Source of the DNA: Tenodera sinensis
Taxonomy: Eukaryota; Arthropoda; Insecta; Mantodea; Mantidae
NCBI GenBank assembly: GCA_030765045.1
Contig: CM060964.1
Location: 315,550,128-315,614,127, forward strand
Length of the DNA stretch: 64,000 bases
Direction of reading: 5' to 3'
Below the pieces are notes generated by a model that did not search any database, had not been told where the DNA came from, and saw only the letters and a program-made list of their open reading frames with translations. A program made the position numbers and the translations under genes. This document shows positions 34,149-44,490 of this stretch, piece by piece. Numbering within the stretch: the stretch's first letter is position 1; every line of letters starts with the position of its first letter.

Positions 34149-34788
34149 TGAAACCGATATTATAATGTCAATATATTTGATAATGGAAAGAAACAAAAGG
34201 AGATTCTAGTCAATAGTGAAGGGGAAGACATAATAAAGCTAATATGTTAAAGTCTCAAGAATGGAAGCCTAGGCAGATTTAAAAGAGTGATAAGGCTTTG
34301 TTGACGCGCACGAGAAACAAACACGTGTAACGATTTAGCGGGCTGATTCCTATCTTACCATGACGTGCTCTAAAGTTAGCCAATGGAAATCGCTTCCTTA
34401 TTGTTGCCCGTGCAAAAACAAAATGCAACTCAAGACACACTCGTCTTGAATCGAGCCGAGAGTATACGTGCAACTTGGGAACTGTACGTAAACTAGCGCG
34501 TAAACATAATTCAGCGGTCGCTAAAGGGTGACAAAGTTAAAGTGTTATAACGTTGTAGTTGAAGTTACAAAGTTACATTCTATTTAAATATTGTCGGCAG
34601 TTCTCTACAAATCTGGAAATTTACAAATAAAGTGGTCTGTTGGTTGATTCTTTGTTTGGTTCCATTCCTACCATAACTTGCGCATACTCTGAGATTAAGA
34701 CCTCTTGCTAGAGCTAGTCCAGACACCAAACACGAGATCTTATAGATCTTAAAGGCGGCGTCTTCGACGGAGAGGAGCGTTTGTGTCA
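34149..34788 (+). repeat. 5' LTR of Ty3 element 2
   Basis: 640 bp. Differs from 40174-40813 at perhaps 2-3 percent of positions by eye. Start and end resemble the LTR of Ty3 element 1 although the length differs. Confidence 0.92.
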
Positions 34789-35027
34789 AATGGCGAACCA
34801 ACGTGTGGCACGATAAGACGACGAGGATTGGGCCAACGATATTCGAGAAGAAGAGGACCAGCAGAAGCTGACATGATAAGGATTGAGCCAACAAGATTCG
34901 AGAAGAAGAGAATCAACAGAGACTGCGGAAATAATGGACCAGTAACATCAGGGACAGTGGCGGCATCGGAGTGCAGCAACAATAAGGTACTGAGTGTTAA
35001 ACTAGTTTATCAGTGATATTTAAGTAG

Positions 35028-36227
35028 ATGCTTCTTAGAAACGGCAAAATGTTGGAACAGTCTGTAGTAGATAGTAAAATTCAGGAGATAGAAGTTGTAA
35101 ATAGGGAAACTGTAGATGTAGTAGCAAATGTAGGGGGAAATGTAAATGTATCAGATCAAAGAGAACAGCTAAATGAAGGTCATTCTGGCAGGGAATGTCA
35201 AACACCAGTTGTAAATACAGAAAGTAACATGCTAGGGCCGATAATGGCAATGTTGAATGAAATTAAAATAAGTATAGACAATAACAATAAAAGTTTAACT
35301 GAGAAATTGGAAAATAGTTTAACTGAGGTTAGGAAGGAAATGGAAACTAACAATAAAAGTTTAACTGAGGTTAGCAAGAAATTGGAAAGTAGCAATAAAA
35401 GTTTAACTGAGAAATTGGAAAATAACAATAAATGTTTGACTGAACAGCTAGAAATGACCACCCAAAGTTTAACTGAAAAGATAGAGAAAGAGATAGAGAG
35501 TAGTAGCAAAGTGTTGACAGAGAAACTGGAGAGTAATAATCGAGGCTTGACAGAATTAGCACAGAGAATAGAAAACCAACAACATGTGATTGAAAATTTT
35601 CAGGGGGAAATTAGAAGTGAAGTGGATAATTTAAGAATTGAAGTTAGGGAGAACAGAACTCAGGTTGCGGGTGAGATAGAAAATGTAAAGAAAGAAATTA
35701 ATCAAGAATTTGTTCGATTTGTTGAGAAATCTGAGAGAGAGAGTAGTAAGCTTAGGGAAGAAGTAGGGCAGATATTGAATAACGAGAGAGCAACAACCTG
35801 CAAAGAATTGGAAGACAGTAAGGTTAGGTTACAGAATGCAGAAAGGGAAGGTAGGAGGTTAACTGTAAATGTGGAAGATTTAAATGAGCATGTAAAGGAA
35901 GTGGTTACGGAAATCCAGAGTGTAAAGCAAGCACTTGAAAATTCAAAATTAAATGATAGTCGTGCTAATTCTGCTTGTCCTAGTGTAAACATAAATCCTA
36001 GTGTAAACGCAACTCCTAGTGTAAGTAATAATCATAGTATAAGTACAAATCATCGAAACGAGGCGTTGCAAAGTGCAAACGCTGACATTTCGATAACCAA
36101 TGTGAGTGCTAATACTTCAAATAATGTACCCTGTACTAACAAAAGTGGCGGTCCACAAATTCAATGGCCTAACCATCTAATACAGGAAATTACACCACCA
36201 ATATTTGAACATGATGAATCTGATGAT
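35028..36227 (+). pseudogene. Gag of Ty3 element 2, N-terminal part
   Basis: Coiled-coil region of about 300 residues built on repeated NNKSLTEKLE-type units, then a spacer and the start of the capsid-like domain (QWPNHLIQEITPPIFEHDES). The frame is open until LINE B inserts at 36228; the rest resumes at 38103. The extra residues before the apparent stop at 36233 come from the insert. Confidence 0.87.
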
Positions 36228-38088
36228 GCTTAAGTGGATAACTCAGTTTATTTCACAAAGATTTTGTGCCACAAAATATAATACATACATTTCCAAATAT
36301 AAACAAACACACCGAGGACTTCCACAAGGTGCTGTTCTGAGCACAACACTCTAACATATATATAAATGACCTTCCATCAATAATAAAAACTTTAGAAACC
36401 AAAATTGCTTTATTTGCTGATGATGTAGTCATTTGGACTTCAGGCTCTTCAAAAAAACCTGAATTAATTAAAGACAGAATAGAAACAGCCCTAAACAAAG
36501 TACATGAATGGAGCTCCAAAAATCTCATGACTATCAATGTGGAAAAAACAAATTATGAATTATTTACACTAAAATACAAACCAGTTAATATTAGCATAAA
36601 TTATAATGGTAAACCACTCAAAGCAGTTGATGATGCCAAATACTTAGGCATCACTTTCGACAGAAAGCTAAGTTGGAAAAAACATACAACAAACATCTCA
36701 GAAAAGGTTGAAAAGAAATTGCAAATCCTGAAAAGGTTAGCTGGTGCTAAATGGGGCTGCTCAAGGAGAGTCCTTAACACAACATACAAAATGTATATTA
36801 AACCAAACCTCTTGTACTGTTCTGAAGCTTTAATAACAGCAGCAAATGCTAACATCAATAAACTTGAACAAATACAAAATCAGGCTCTTCGCCTAATCAC
36901 TGGAGCAGTTAATTCCACACCTATTGATGCCATGCTTGCCTTAACACGGACCCCATCAATAACAACAAAAATAGAAGAACAAGCATTGCTCCAACACGAG
37001 AAAATGTTACGACTGCCAAACTCTAAATGGACAGAAGAGAACCTCCCCCCTTCAATCCTTAAAACTCATAGTAGTTTCCTAGAAAAGGTAACACAGATTA
37101 AATCCAAATTGAACATTCCTAACACCAGAGAAAATCTACTTATAAGAGAAAATCCATTGGAATTATTGCAACCTACCTTCAATTTGGAATTAATAGAGGA
37201 AATAAGTAAATCAGACACACCAAAAGAAATACAAAAACTTCTAGCTCTGGAAACAATCAATACTAGGTATCCCACAGAAGAATGGCTGCACATATATACT
37301 GATGGATCCTCGAAGGAAAACCTTACTGGAGCTGGAGTTACGTGTTCACATTTTTCCTTTTATCATTCTGTTGGCAGAGACACAACAAATTATGATGGAG
37401 AAATAGAGGCTATATACATTGCTCTCCGACAATTATTAAATCTTCCCTTAAATAAATTTAACAAGGCAGTAATTCTTTCAGATTCTAAAGCTGCAATTCA
37501 GGGAATATGTTCAAATACTACAAAGAAGTCAACAAAAATTAGAGAATGCTACAAAATGTTAACACAACTCCAAAAAGTTAATAAGACTGTTCATCTCCAA
37601 TGGATTCCAGCACACTGTGGAGTCATGGGGAACGAAGCTGCAGACTCACTTGCAAAGAAAGGCACAACAATAAAACAAAAGTCTAAATTCAATTTCTCAT
37701 ATTCCTCAATAAAATGCTTGATCATTAAAAATTTTTGTCATTCATATCTACAAGAAATAGAAACAAATGCCAAAGATAAAAAATGGATTACACTACTTTC
37801 CAATCCAGATATAATCCCCCAGAGACCAAGGAAAACAGCTGTTGCAGCCTTCCGACTATTGACAAATCATGACTGCTTAGCAAGTCATCTCTACAGAATA
37901 GGTATCTCAGCCTCACTAATATGTGTCCTGTGTAACGATCCAGCAGAAATGAATGAAGAACACTTGAAGACCTGTGAAGCATTAAGATCAGAAGAAACTA
38001 CAGTTCAAAAGTATTGGAAAGCACGAATGCTAATGGCTTCATTGCCAGATGCAAGGCACTAGAAAACAACAACAACAACAACAACAAC
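36228..38088 (+). mobile_element. RNase-H LINE B, copy 2, 5'-truncated
   Basis: 1861-bp insertion with a perfect 14-bp duplication ATGAATCTGATGAT (36214-36227 and 38089-38102). It ends in an AAC-repeat tail starting right after the stop codon (38062-38088). The 5' end is truncated near the same point as copy 1. It interrupts gag of Ty3 element 2. Confidence 0.95.
36361..38062 (+). CDS. LINE B ORF2 fragment: RT, RNase H, zinc motif
   Basis: Open for about 565 codons. RT catalytic box IALFADDVV at about 36404-36430, thumb KYLGITFDRKLSWKK, RNase H with LHIYTDGSSKENLTGAG, GEIEAIYIAL, ILSDSKAAIQGI, WIPAHCGVMGNEAADSLA, and C-terminal CVLCNDPAEMNEEHLKTC. Upstream, at about 36350, a two-base loss relative to copy 1 breaks the frame between RT motif 4 and the catalytic box. 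The translation start at the first ATG (36527) is not a real start. C-terminal RNase H places the element in the I/Jockey superfamily. Confidence 0.86.
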
Positions 38089-38102
38089 ATGAATCTGATG
38101 AT

Positions 38103-39092
38103 CCAAAAGCTTTTCTAGCCGATATTCATGAGTACTTTTGCATCAAAAACATACCCGAGGAGTATAAAATGACTATAATTAGGAAATGTTTCAAGGGTAA
38201 TGCAGCTAATTGGCTCGAACTTTCGGTAGGGACAGATAATAACTACGGGACCTTTGTAGATTTGTTTTTAAATCGATACTGGGGTGCCGGTAGGCAAGCC
38301 AATATTTGACTGGAATTAAGTAATGGCAAATACGATCCCAAGAAAAACCAGTCAATGGTAAATTATTTTATAAATGTTGCTCGCAAGTCTAAGATGTTGG
38401 ACCCCCCCATGAGAGAAACAGAACTAATTAATCTAATCACTACGCACTTTCCTGAAACTATCCAACATTATTTAATAATAGCAAAACCCACAACCATTGC
38501 AGCCATGATAGATCTATTAATAGCTTTAGAGGGAAACAAAGCCAAACAGGAGATCGAACAAAGCAAAAATTAAAATCGAAGTGAAAGGGGTTTCCAAAGT
38601 TTTTTTGGGCAGGGGGCAACCCCAAACTTGAATCAGAATTACGAGACTCGAGAAAGATATCGTGGTCCCATACCCAGAAATGATAATTTATGGAAAAACC
38701 AGAATAGAACTCAATATGAAATCAATTTTAGGGGTAGACAACATGATCAAAGAGGACGTAATGTGCGAGTTAATTACTTCCGTGCCAACAGATGTTACCG
38801 AGATAACAGGGGGCAAAGATTCCAAGGACACTATTCGGGAAATAGAAATTGGGAAAATAGTCAATGCCAGTATCAACCCAGTTCCCCTAGGTATGATGAT
38901 GGATCTAGATCAGGTCAAAATTCTCCTCAGTTTGATGAACGTGCCGATGCAATAAATACCACAAAACAGATGGTAGGGAACTCACAAAACCAAGAGAATA
39001 AAAGTGTAAGCAATAGAGATAATGGTAACGGAACTGGTGCAATAAGTAAATTTCAGGGAAACTCTCAACCCAATCCGACGCGCCTTCAGTAA
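38103..39092 (+). pseudogene. Gag of Ty3 element 2, C-terminal part, decayed
   Basis: Continues the capsid-like domain (DDPKAFLADIHEYF ... NAANWLELS ... LNRYWGAGRQANI). A TGA at 38307-38309 replaces an arginine codon found in element 1. The frame goes on (SMVNYFINVARKSKMLDPP ... LIIAKPTTIAAMIDLLIALE), stops at 38571, then resumes after a shift as the basic N/R/G-rich tail (38628-39092, RGRNVRVNYFRANR) ending TRLQ as in element 1. Confidence 0.85.
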
Positions 39093-39093
39093 G

Positions 39094-39524
39094 GATTGGA
39101 TACAATACCTGTCGTAAGTACACGAAAGATGGGTTACAAAGAGGGCAAATATGGATAGAACAAATCAGGGAAGGTAGAAATAGGGCTGAAGAAAATGAAG
39201 TATTAACAGACCCACCAAGAATACCTATTGATATACATGGTAAACACTTTAGCACCATTATAGACACCGGAGCCGACAGTACCGTATGTTCACAAAATTT
39301 TTACGACGAATTAATAAGTAATGGTCTGAAAATAATGACATTGCCTGTCACTGGAATATATTGTTCCCTAGCGGTAGGAAAACGAAAAGAAAAGGTAAAA
39401 TTCCAAGCTATGCTAAATGTTAAGATAAATGGGCACCCGATAGAAATCCTATTTTTAGTAGTACCAAGACTCGTCACTGATGTTATTTTGGGTTACGATT
39501 GTCTTTACAATGGGAACCTGAGAT
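39094..39524 (+). pseudogene. Pol of Ty3 element 2, protease part
   Basis: Starts RIGYNTCRKYTKDG next to the gag stop, parallel to element 1. The protease has TIIDTGADSTVCSQNF and the flap-like GIYCSLAVGKRKEKVKF, then VILGYDCLY. It terminates a few codons later because a deletion joins it out of frame to the integrase tail. The TGGGAA at the join (near 39509-39515) is present at both parental sites in element 1. Confidence 0.82.
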
Positions 39525-39741
39525 AGGTGATCTTGTACTAGCCAGGGACCACAAATTATCTAGTGCATTAACGAGCAGAAGTAAGAGATTAGAATTATTG
39601 TATAAGGGTCCCGCAGTTATTGTAAAAAAATTTGGGGAACATACCTATGAATTGAAGGATCCAAAAAGCTCTAAAATTCTTCTGGGAAGATGGCATAAGC
39701 AGCTCCTTCGACCTTACAGACAACCATTAAGTACTCAATGA
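39510..39741 (+). pseudogene. Integrase C-terminal remnant of Ty3 element 2
   Basis: WEPEIGDLVLARDHKLSS, LELLYKGPAVIVKKFGEHTY, LGRWHKQLLRPYRQP: the SH3-like C-terminal domain of integrase, equal to the last ~75 residues of element 1. RT, RNase H and the catalytic integrase core are absent. No own start is expected. Confidence 0.82.
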
Positions 39742-40173
39742 TTGATCAACGTAGAAAATGGTGTAGTATTGAAAAGATGGTTAGATCATTAATATTTGTG
39801 TACTTGTCAAGAACGAGAAAATGTATAATATTGTAAATATAGTTAAGTTAGCATAATAGTGACTAAGTGAAAGTGTTGTGCAAACCAAGAAGAGAAAGAC
39901 TATCAAGAAACTAATAAATACCAAACCAAAAACTTTTGTAAAATTATGTAACTTCCGAAGATGAAAAAAAAAAAAAAAAATGTAAATAATAGTTTTAAGT
40001 AAAATTTAATCTTGTTTTGGAATGCATGTTTTAAAATGTTTGTAAAAAAAAAAAAGGTATCTGGATGGAGAATTGCCGACCACGAGAATAGGTATTCACT
40101 AAAATTAATCATTCGGGCAGAGCATAAACATTAACTTATTATGTGATAATAAAATAATGTTTATGGGGGCATT
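39742..40173 (+). other. 3' untranslated region of Ty3 element 2
   Basis: AT-rich with two poly-A runs (about 39964-39980 and 40045-40056) and the purine tract just before the LTR. No coding content. Confidence 0.65.
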
Positions 40174-40813
40174 TGAAACCGAAATTATAATGTCAATATA
40201 TTTGATAATGGAAAGAAACAAAAGGAGATTCTAGTCAATAGTGAAGGGGAAGACGTAATAAAGCTAATATGTTAAAGTCTCAAGAATGGAAGCCTAGGCA
40301 GATTTAAAATAGTGATAAGGCTTTGTTGACGCGCACGAGAAACAAACACGTGTAACGATTTAGAGGGCTGATTCCTAGCTTACCATGACGTGCTCTAAAG
40401 TTAGCCAATGGAAATCGCTTCCTTATTGTTGCCCATGCAAAAACAAAATGCAACGCAAGACACACTCGTCTTGAATCGATCCGAGAGTATGCGTGCAACT
40501 TGGGAACTGTACGTAAGCTAGCGCGTAAACATAATTCAGCGGTCGCTAAAGGGTGACAAAGTTAAAGTGTTATAACGTTGTAGTTGAAGTTACAAAGTTA
40601 CATTCTATTTAAATATCGTCGGCAGTTCTGTACAAATCTGGAAATTTACAAATAAAGTGGTCTGTTGGTTGATTCTTCGTTTGGTTCCATTCCTACCATA
40701 ACTTGCGCATACCCTGAGATTAAGACCTCTTGCTAGAGCTAGTCCGGACACCAAACACGAGATCTTATAGATCTTAAAGGCGGCGTCTTCGACGGAGAGG
40801 AGCATTTGCGTCA
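40174..40813 (+). repeat. 3' LTR of Ty3 element 2
   Basis: 640 bp, partner of 34149-34788; followed by the ACCA duplication. Confidence 0.92.
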
Positions 40814-40997
40814 ACCAGGACGCTGGATTGCAGTTTAGTCCATTCTGGAAACCAGCCTTAAAATTGGAAATTGACCGACTCAGAAAACACAGATTCCAAC
40901 GGAGCAGTGAACCACCTCCACACTAGACTGGGTGTTTTCTACTCGGTACGTACTGGCTGACAGTACATATACTGATCCCTTCACTCTTGCTAGTCAT

Positions 40998-41060
40998 TCA
41001 TCATCCTGATGATGGGAAAGATGTACACTCCCGAAAAGTCGATGTCTCTAAATCACTACA
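40998..41060 (+). ncRNA. Degenerate hammerhead ribozyme motif in Penelope P1
   Basis: CTGATGA (41006-41012), a stem-loop with GGGA/TCCC arms, GAAA (41033-41036) and GTC (41038-41040) occur in the order of a type I hammerhead. CATC before the core can pair with GATG after the presumed cleavage site. The base after GAAA is A where the copy at 59513 has C, so the minimal stem III is broken, and the distal stem I has decayed. Penelope elements are known to carry such short-stem-III hammerheads. Probably inactive here. Confidence 0.65.
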
Positions 41061-41102
41061 CCTGGCTCGAAGCCCGAGAGCATCTTGAATATGATGTTAC
41101 TT

Positions 41103-41233
41103 CTTTGCTCCTCCTCCCCTCCTAGCTGGGTTGGATCCTGCTGCCATCTACTGGCAGAGTGACAAAGCTCATGCAAACTATTTGTTGGCAGGATTTCAAA
41201 ATTTACAATCTGCATTCTTGATAATGAATATTG
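41103..41233. repeat. Left arm of outer inverted repeat N (continuation)
   Basis: About 90 bp (41103-41190) match the reverse complement of 43745-43835 at roughly two thirds of positions, including TTGGATCCTGCT, CCATCTA and AAGCTC. Together with the sequence ending at 33433 the arm is up to 200 bp. The arms flank LTR element G. Confidence 0.55.
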
Positions 41234-41798
41234 TGATGAAACAATAAAAGTCCAGTCCAGTTATTTTTTCTCACTTTTTTTCTAAAACTTTCACACAGCA
41301 ACACAGTTTTCTTTTATAGACGTTACCACAGTCTACAGCCATTAATGATATTGCAACCCTACTGTCTTCTTCTCATAATCTTGACTCACTCCTTTCTGTC
41401 TCTTCATATTCTATGTCTCTCAAACTGCTGACTTGAACAATACAATCACTGAACACTCATTAACTGCTTTGCTATATTCCTTTAAATGTGACCATACACA
41501 CGCAGCTGACTCACATACTAAAACTAAAACCTGACTGATTCCCGTTGCCTTGCCTCCTTATATAGCAAGGATGATGTAATAACACAGGCCTTTTCGGAAC
41601 TTCTACAAATACATGGACACTTCTCACTTAATCTCAAAGACCCCTTTAACCTGTGATGTTATTTGGTGTCATGTGTTCACAAGCAGTTGCGTGAGGCAAA
41701 CTGGCCTTGAGCATCTTTGATGCACACACCGCCTGTGATGTGAGGCAGAGTGGCCCCAAACCTTTTTCGTGTTTCTGCTGCCATTGGTTGGTATCACA
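41234..41798 (-). repeat. 3' LTR of element G
   Basis: About 565 bp. Contains a TATA box on the minus strand (TATATAA at 41558-41564) in the same place as in the partner LTR. Confidence 0.78.
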
Positions 41799-42210
41799 CG
41801 CTCCCTCCTCAGCACTGGTTGTCCTGAATTGCACCACAGTAGTTGGCCTGACAATCCCAATGTGCCACCAGCAGATTTCCTCAGGGCAGCCTCTGGATGC
41901 ACTACACTGCACCATTGAATCACCTCCAGGTGGCACAGTCCTTGGCAACATTGTTAGGAAGTGCCCCTTGGTCGGGCAGGATGATGTCTGCCATCCTGTT
42001 TGATACCTATGTGGCAACCTCACTGGTTGTAATGGATCTTCCTCTGGTTGCCCTTCACCTAGATGCATTGACATGCCATGCCAAACACAAGTGAAAACGA
42101 CCCATAGTGTTCCATGACTGCCAACAAGCCGCCTCCTCCACAGGCAAGGTGTCATCCCCGATGCTGCCAATTATCTCATAGGATCGATCTAGTTTCCTCA
42201 TTGGCAAGTC

Positions 42211-43100
42211 CTACGCCACATCCAGTCGAATCACGGTCACTGATGCACTTGGGTCAACTAGTACCCAGCATGGCTTCCTCTGTATCCTGCCATCCATGAT
42301 GATGTCCTCCATTCTTTTAACCACGGCACTCAGTGTCACCTGACTGGATGGCTCCGACAGTTCCTCCATGTCCCACGTCAAGTCAGTTTTTACTTGTTTC
42401 TCCTGTGCTCGTAGGCTTCCCTCCTGACAGTCCTTCACAGCATGTCCTGGTTGGCTACATCTTCGACTCAATCCTGTATGGGATCAGTGGCAACATCCCT
42501 CAGTTGGCACTTTGTCTTCATTGAGTCATACACTTCCATTCTGAGATAGGCATAATTGTCACCTCAGCAACTACGGGCTCCCTCTCAAGGTCTGCGCTAT
42601 CTTGTCCCGCTCTGGCATATAGTTCCTTGACTCTGCCATCAACTCTTTCTTACAGGGTACTAAGATGTTCCGACGACATCCATGCACCAGCAGAGGTCTT
42701 CAAACCTTCCTACTGAGTTCTTCCATGTCTCCCTTTATGCCAACCAATTTCCTGCCAATCTTTACCAACAGCTCCATCTATCTTTTCCATTCTGGAATTT
42801 ATCTGTCTTCACTTTCTTCTTTACACTCTCCTATCTTGTCCATGCCAGTATTCATTTTTTCAATTCAGATTTCATTTCCATCTCCATCTTCTCCATGCTG
42901 GTATTCACATTCTTCAATTCAGTTTTCATTTCTACCTCCATCTTGTCCATTCTGGATTTCACATTTTGTATCTTGGTGTTCATTTTGTTAATGCTGGTAT
43001 TCAAGTTCTTCATTTCGGATTTCATGTTCTTGATTTCGGTTAGTATTCTTTCATCATCTCCTCCATGGTGGCATTTATGTCGCACTTCTGACACCAATGT
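42211..43100 (-). pseudogene. Gag/protease remnant of element G
   Basis: At 42852-43100 the minus strand encodes a charged coiled coil with repeated heptads (MDKMEVEMKTELKNVNTSME). At 42430-42471 CSQPGHAVKDC is a CCHC knuckle lacking its first cysteine. At about 42240-42290 CWVLVDPSASVTVIR looks like a retroviral-type protease with the usual DTG altered to DPS, which would abolish activity. There is no RT, RNase H or integrase between here and the 3' LTR. Several frame breaks occur. Confidence 0.68.
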
Positions 43101-43142
43101 AACAGAATGACAATTTGACAAATCCCACTCCTGACACCAGTA

Positions 43143-43703
43143 TGACAAAATGACAAGAGTCCAGTCCAGTTCAGTTATTTTTTCACACTTTATTTTCTTC
43201 TAAAACTTTCACACAACACAGTTCTCTTTTACTGATGTTAACACAGTCTACACTCTTTAACAGCTGTTTTCTTCTCATAACCTTGACTCACTCCTTTGTC
43301 TTTCTTCACTTTCTCTTAACTCTCAAACAGCTGACTAATTATACAATCACTCGACACTCATTAATTGCTTCACTATCTTCCTTTTGATGAGAATGCACAC
43401 ATACAGCTTACCCACACACAATAAAACTAGAAACTGAATGGCTCCCATTGCCTCGCCTCCTTATATAGTGAGGATGACGTAACATGGACCTATCTTGAAT
43501 GTCACCTTTCTGGAACTTCTACAAATAGGCCACCTGCTGGACACTTCAATAATCTCAAAAACCCCTTTGATGTGCTGCACTCATTGCTGTCACATGTTCA
43601 GTCACACAAGGCAGCCTGAGCGACCTTGATGTATGTACCGTGGTGTGAGGCAGCCTGGCCCCAAGCCTTTGTTGTATTGCCGCTGCCATCAGCCAGTGCC
43701 ATA
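43143..43703 (-). repeat. 5' LTR of element G
   Basis: About 561 bp, partner of 41234-41798. TATA box TATATAA on the minus strand at 43461-43467. Confidence 0.78.
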
Positions 43704-43744
43704 ATATTTTCTCCCAAATAGTCAGGAGATTTTTATATACCATC

Positions 43745-43940
43745 AAGTGGTTCGTTAGAGCTTGGTCATTCCACCAATAGATGGAAGCAGGATCCAATCC
43801 AACCATGAGAGGAGGAAGAAAAAAGAAGTAGCAACATGCTCCAGTCGCTAAATTACTGATAGAATGAATACACTTGAAAATGGTCCAGTTTTATAAATAT
43901 AGTGAGTGAAGGTTTGTGCAGTACATATAGTATGACTCTT
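43745..43940. repeat. Right arm of outer inverted repeat N
   Basis: Its reverse complement matches 33290-33433 joined to 41103-41190. No coding content. It could be the right terminus of a large TIR element or the second copy of an unknown repeat in the opposite direction. Confidence 0.5.
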
Positions 43941-44051
43941 CCAAATTCAACATGAAGAAAGCTTCAGTTTGTAGTGCTTCTGTTTTTAATAATACAATGG
44001 TAACAGGATGAGCTGGACAATTGGTGTACATGAGTAATAATAATAAATATG

Positions 44052-44104
44052 TTGTTTTCTAGTGCCTTGCATCTGGCAATGAAGCCATTAGCATTATAAT
44101 TTAC
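44052..44104 (-). mobile_element. Tiny 3' stub of LINE B
   Basis: About 44 bp of the very end of LINE B (codons for MLMASLPDARH and stop, minus strand) with a short AAC tail, plus ~9 unmatched bases. It is flanked by the 12-bp duplication ATAATAAATATG. This is an extreme 5' truncation, useful as evidence that the element ends right after its stop codon. Confidence 0.8.
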
Positions 44105-44490
44105 ATAATAAATATGTTACTCATAAGGAAAAATTGAAGCTATTAACAGTGAAGCAACAAGATTCTAAAGTAAGAACAAATTAGAAACTAAAAACTTCAC
44201 TTATTTTAGTAATGTTGTTATTCTTTTGCTAACCCTGGGGTTTCAAGCTATGTCCAGCTCATTCTCAAAGCCATATAAACAAACTCGTTGCCAAGCTACA
44301 ATCTTTTATTTTTTCTGAAAAACAATTATTCTTATTCAATTTTTATTTACCAATCTCTGAAAACAAAAATTTATAAATACAATCTATAGATGGTAATTCG
44401 AAGTTCATGACACGGTTCCTGTTTTTTAAAATAAAATTTTTTTCCCAAACCATTAAATCTATCGGATTACTTAATTGTTTTAGTAATTTA

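Larger units (their letters stand above)
34149..40813 (+). mobile_element. Ty3-type LTR element 2, pol-deleted, split by LINE B
   Basis: LTRs 34149-34788 and 40174-40813, both 640 bp with scattered differences, start TGAAACCGA and end TCA. TSD ACCA is at 34145-34148 and 40814-40817. Primer-binding site TGGCGAACCAACGTG begins at 34791; purine tract TGGGGGCA precedes the 3' LTR. The internal region has a gag, a protease and the integrase C-terminus only. It lies inside Penelope P1 and was itself split in gag by LINE B copy 2. Confidence 0.93.
33434..41090 (+). mobile_element. Penelope-like element P1, 5'-truncated, split by Ty3 element 2
   Basis: Outer flanks are the 12-bp duplication ATGATGTTACTT (33422-33433 and 41091-41102). 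Element sequence is 33434-34148 plus 40818-41090; a Ty3 element lies between. It begins in the last RT motif, has a GIY-YIG endonuclease and ends in a 3' region with a hammerhead ribozyme motif at about 41000-41060. The RT body is missing through 5' truncation. Confidence 0.88.
41234..43703 (-). mobile_element. LTR element G, decayed, without polymerase
   Basis: Direct repeats 41234-41798 and 43143-43703 with many differences and indels. On the minus strand the 5' LTR is followed by primer-binding site TGGTGTCAGGAGTGGGA (about 43125-43141), with a second similar block TGGTGTCAGAAG near 43085-43097. A purine tract GAGGAGGGAGCG precedes the 3' LTR at 41799-41810. The internal 1.34 kb has only a Gag-like coiled coil, a partial CCHC knuckle and a protease-like motif. 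It is older than the other LTR elements. Confidence 0.78.

Noticed and set aside
41646..42170. 174-codon minus-strand frame in LTR element G as an RT or Env
   Set aside because: No RT, integrase, signal peptide or membrane motif; it runs into the 3' LTR and shows no conserved family features.
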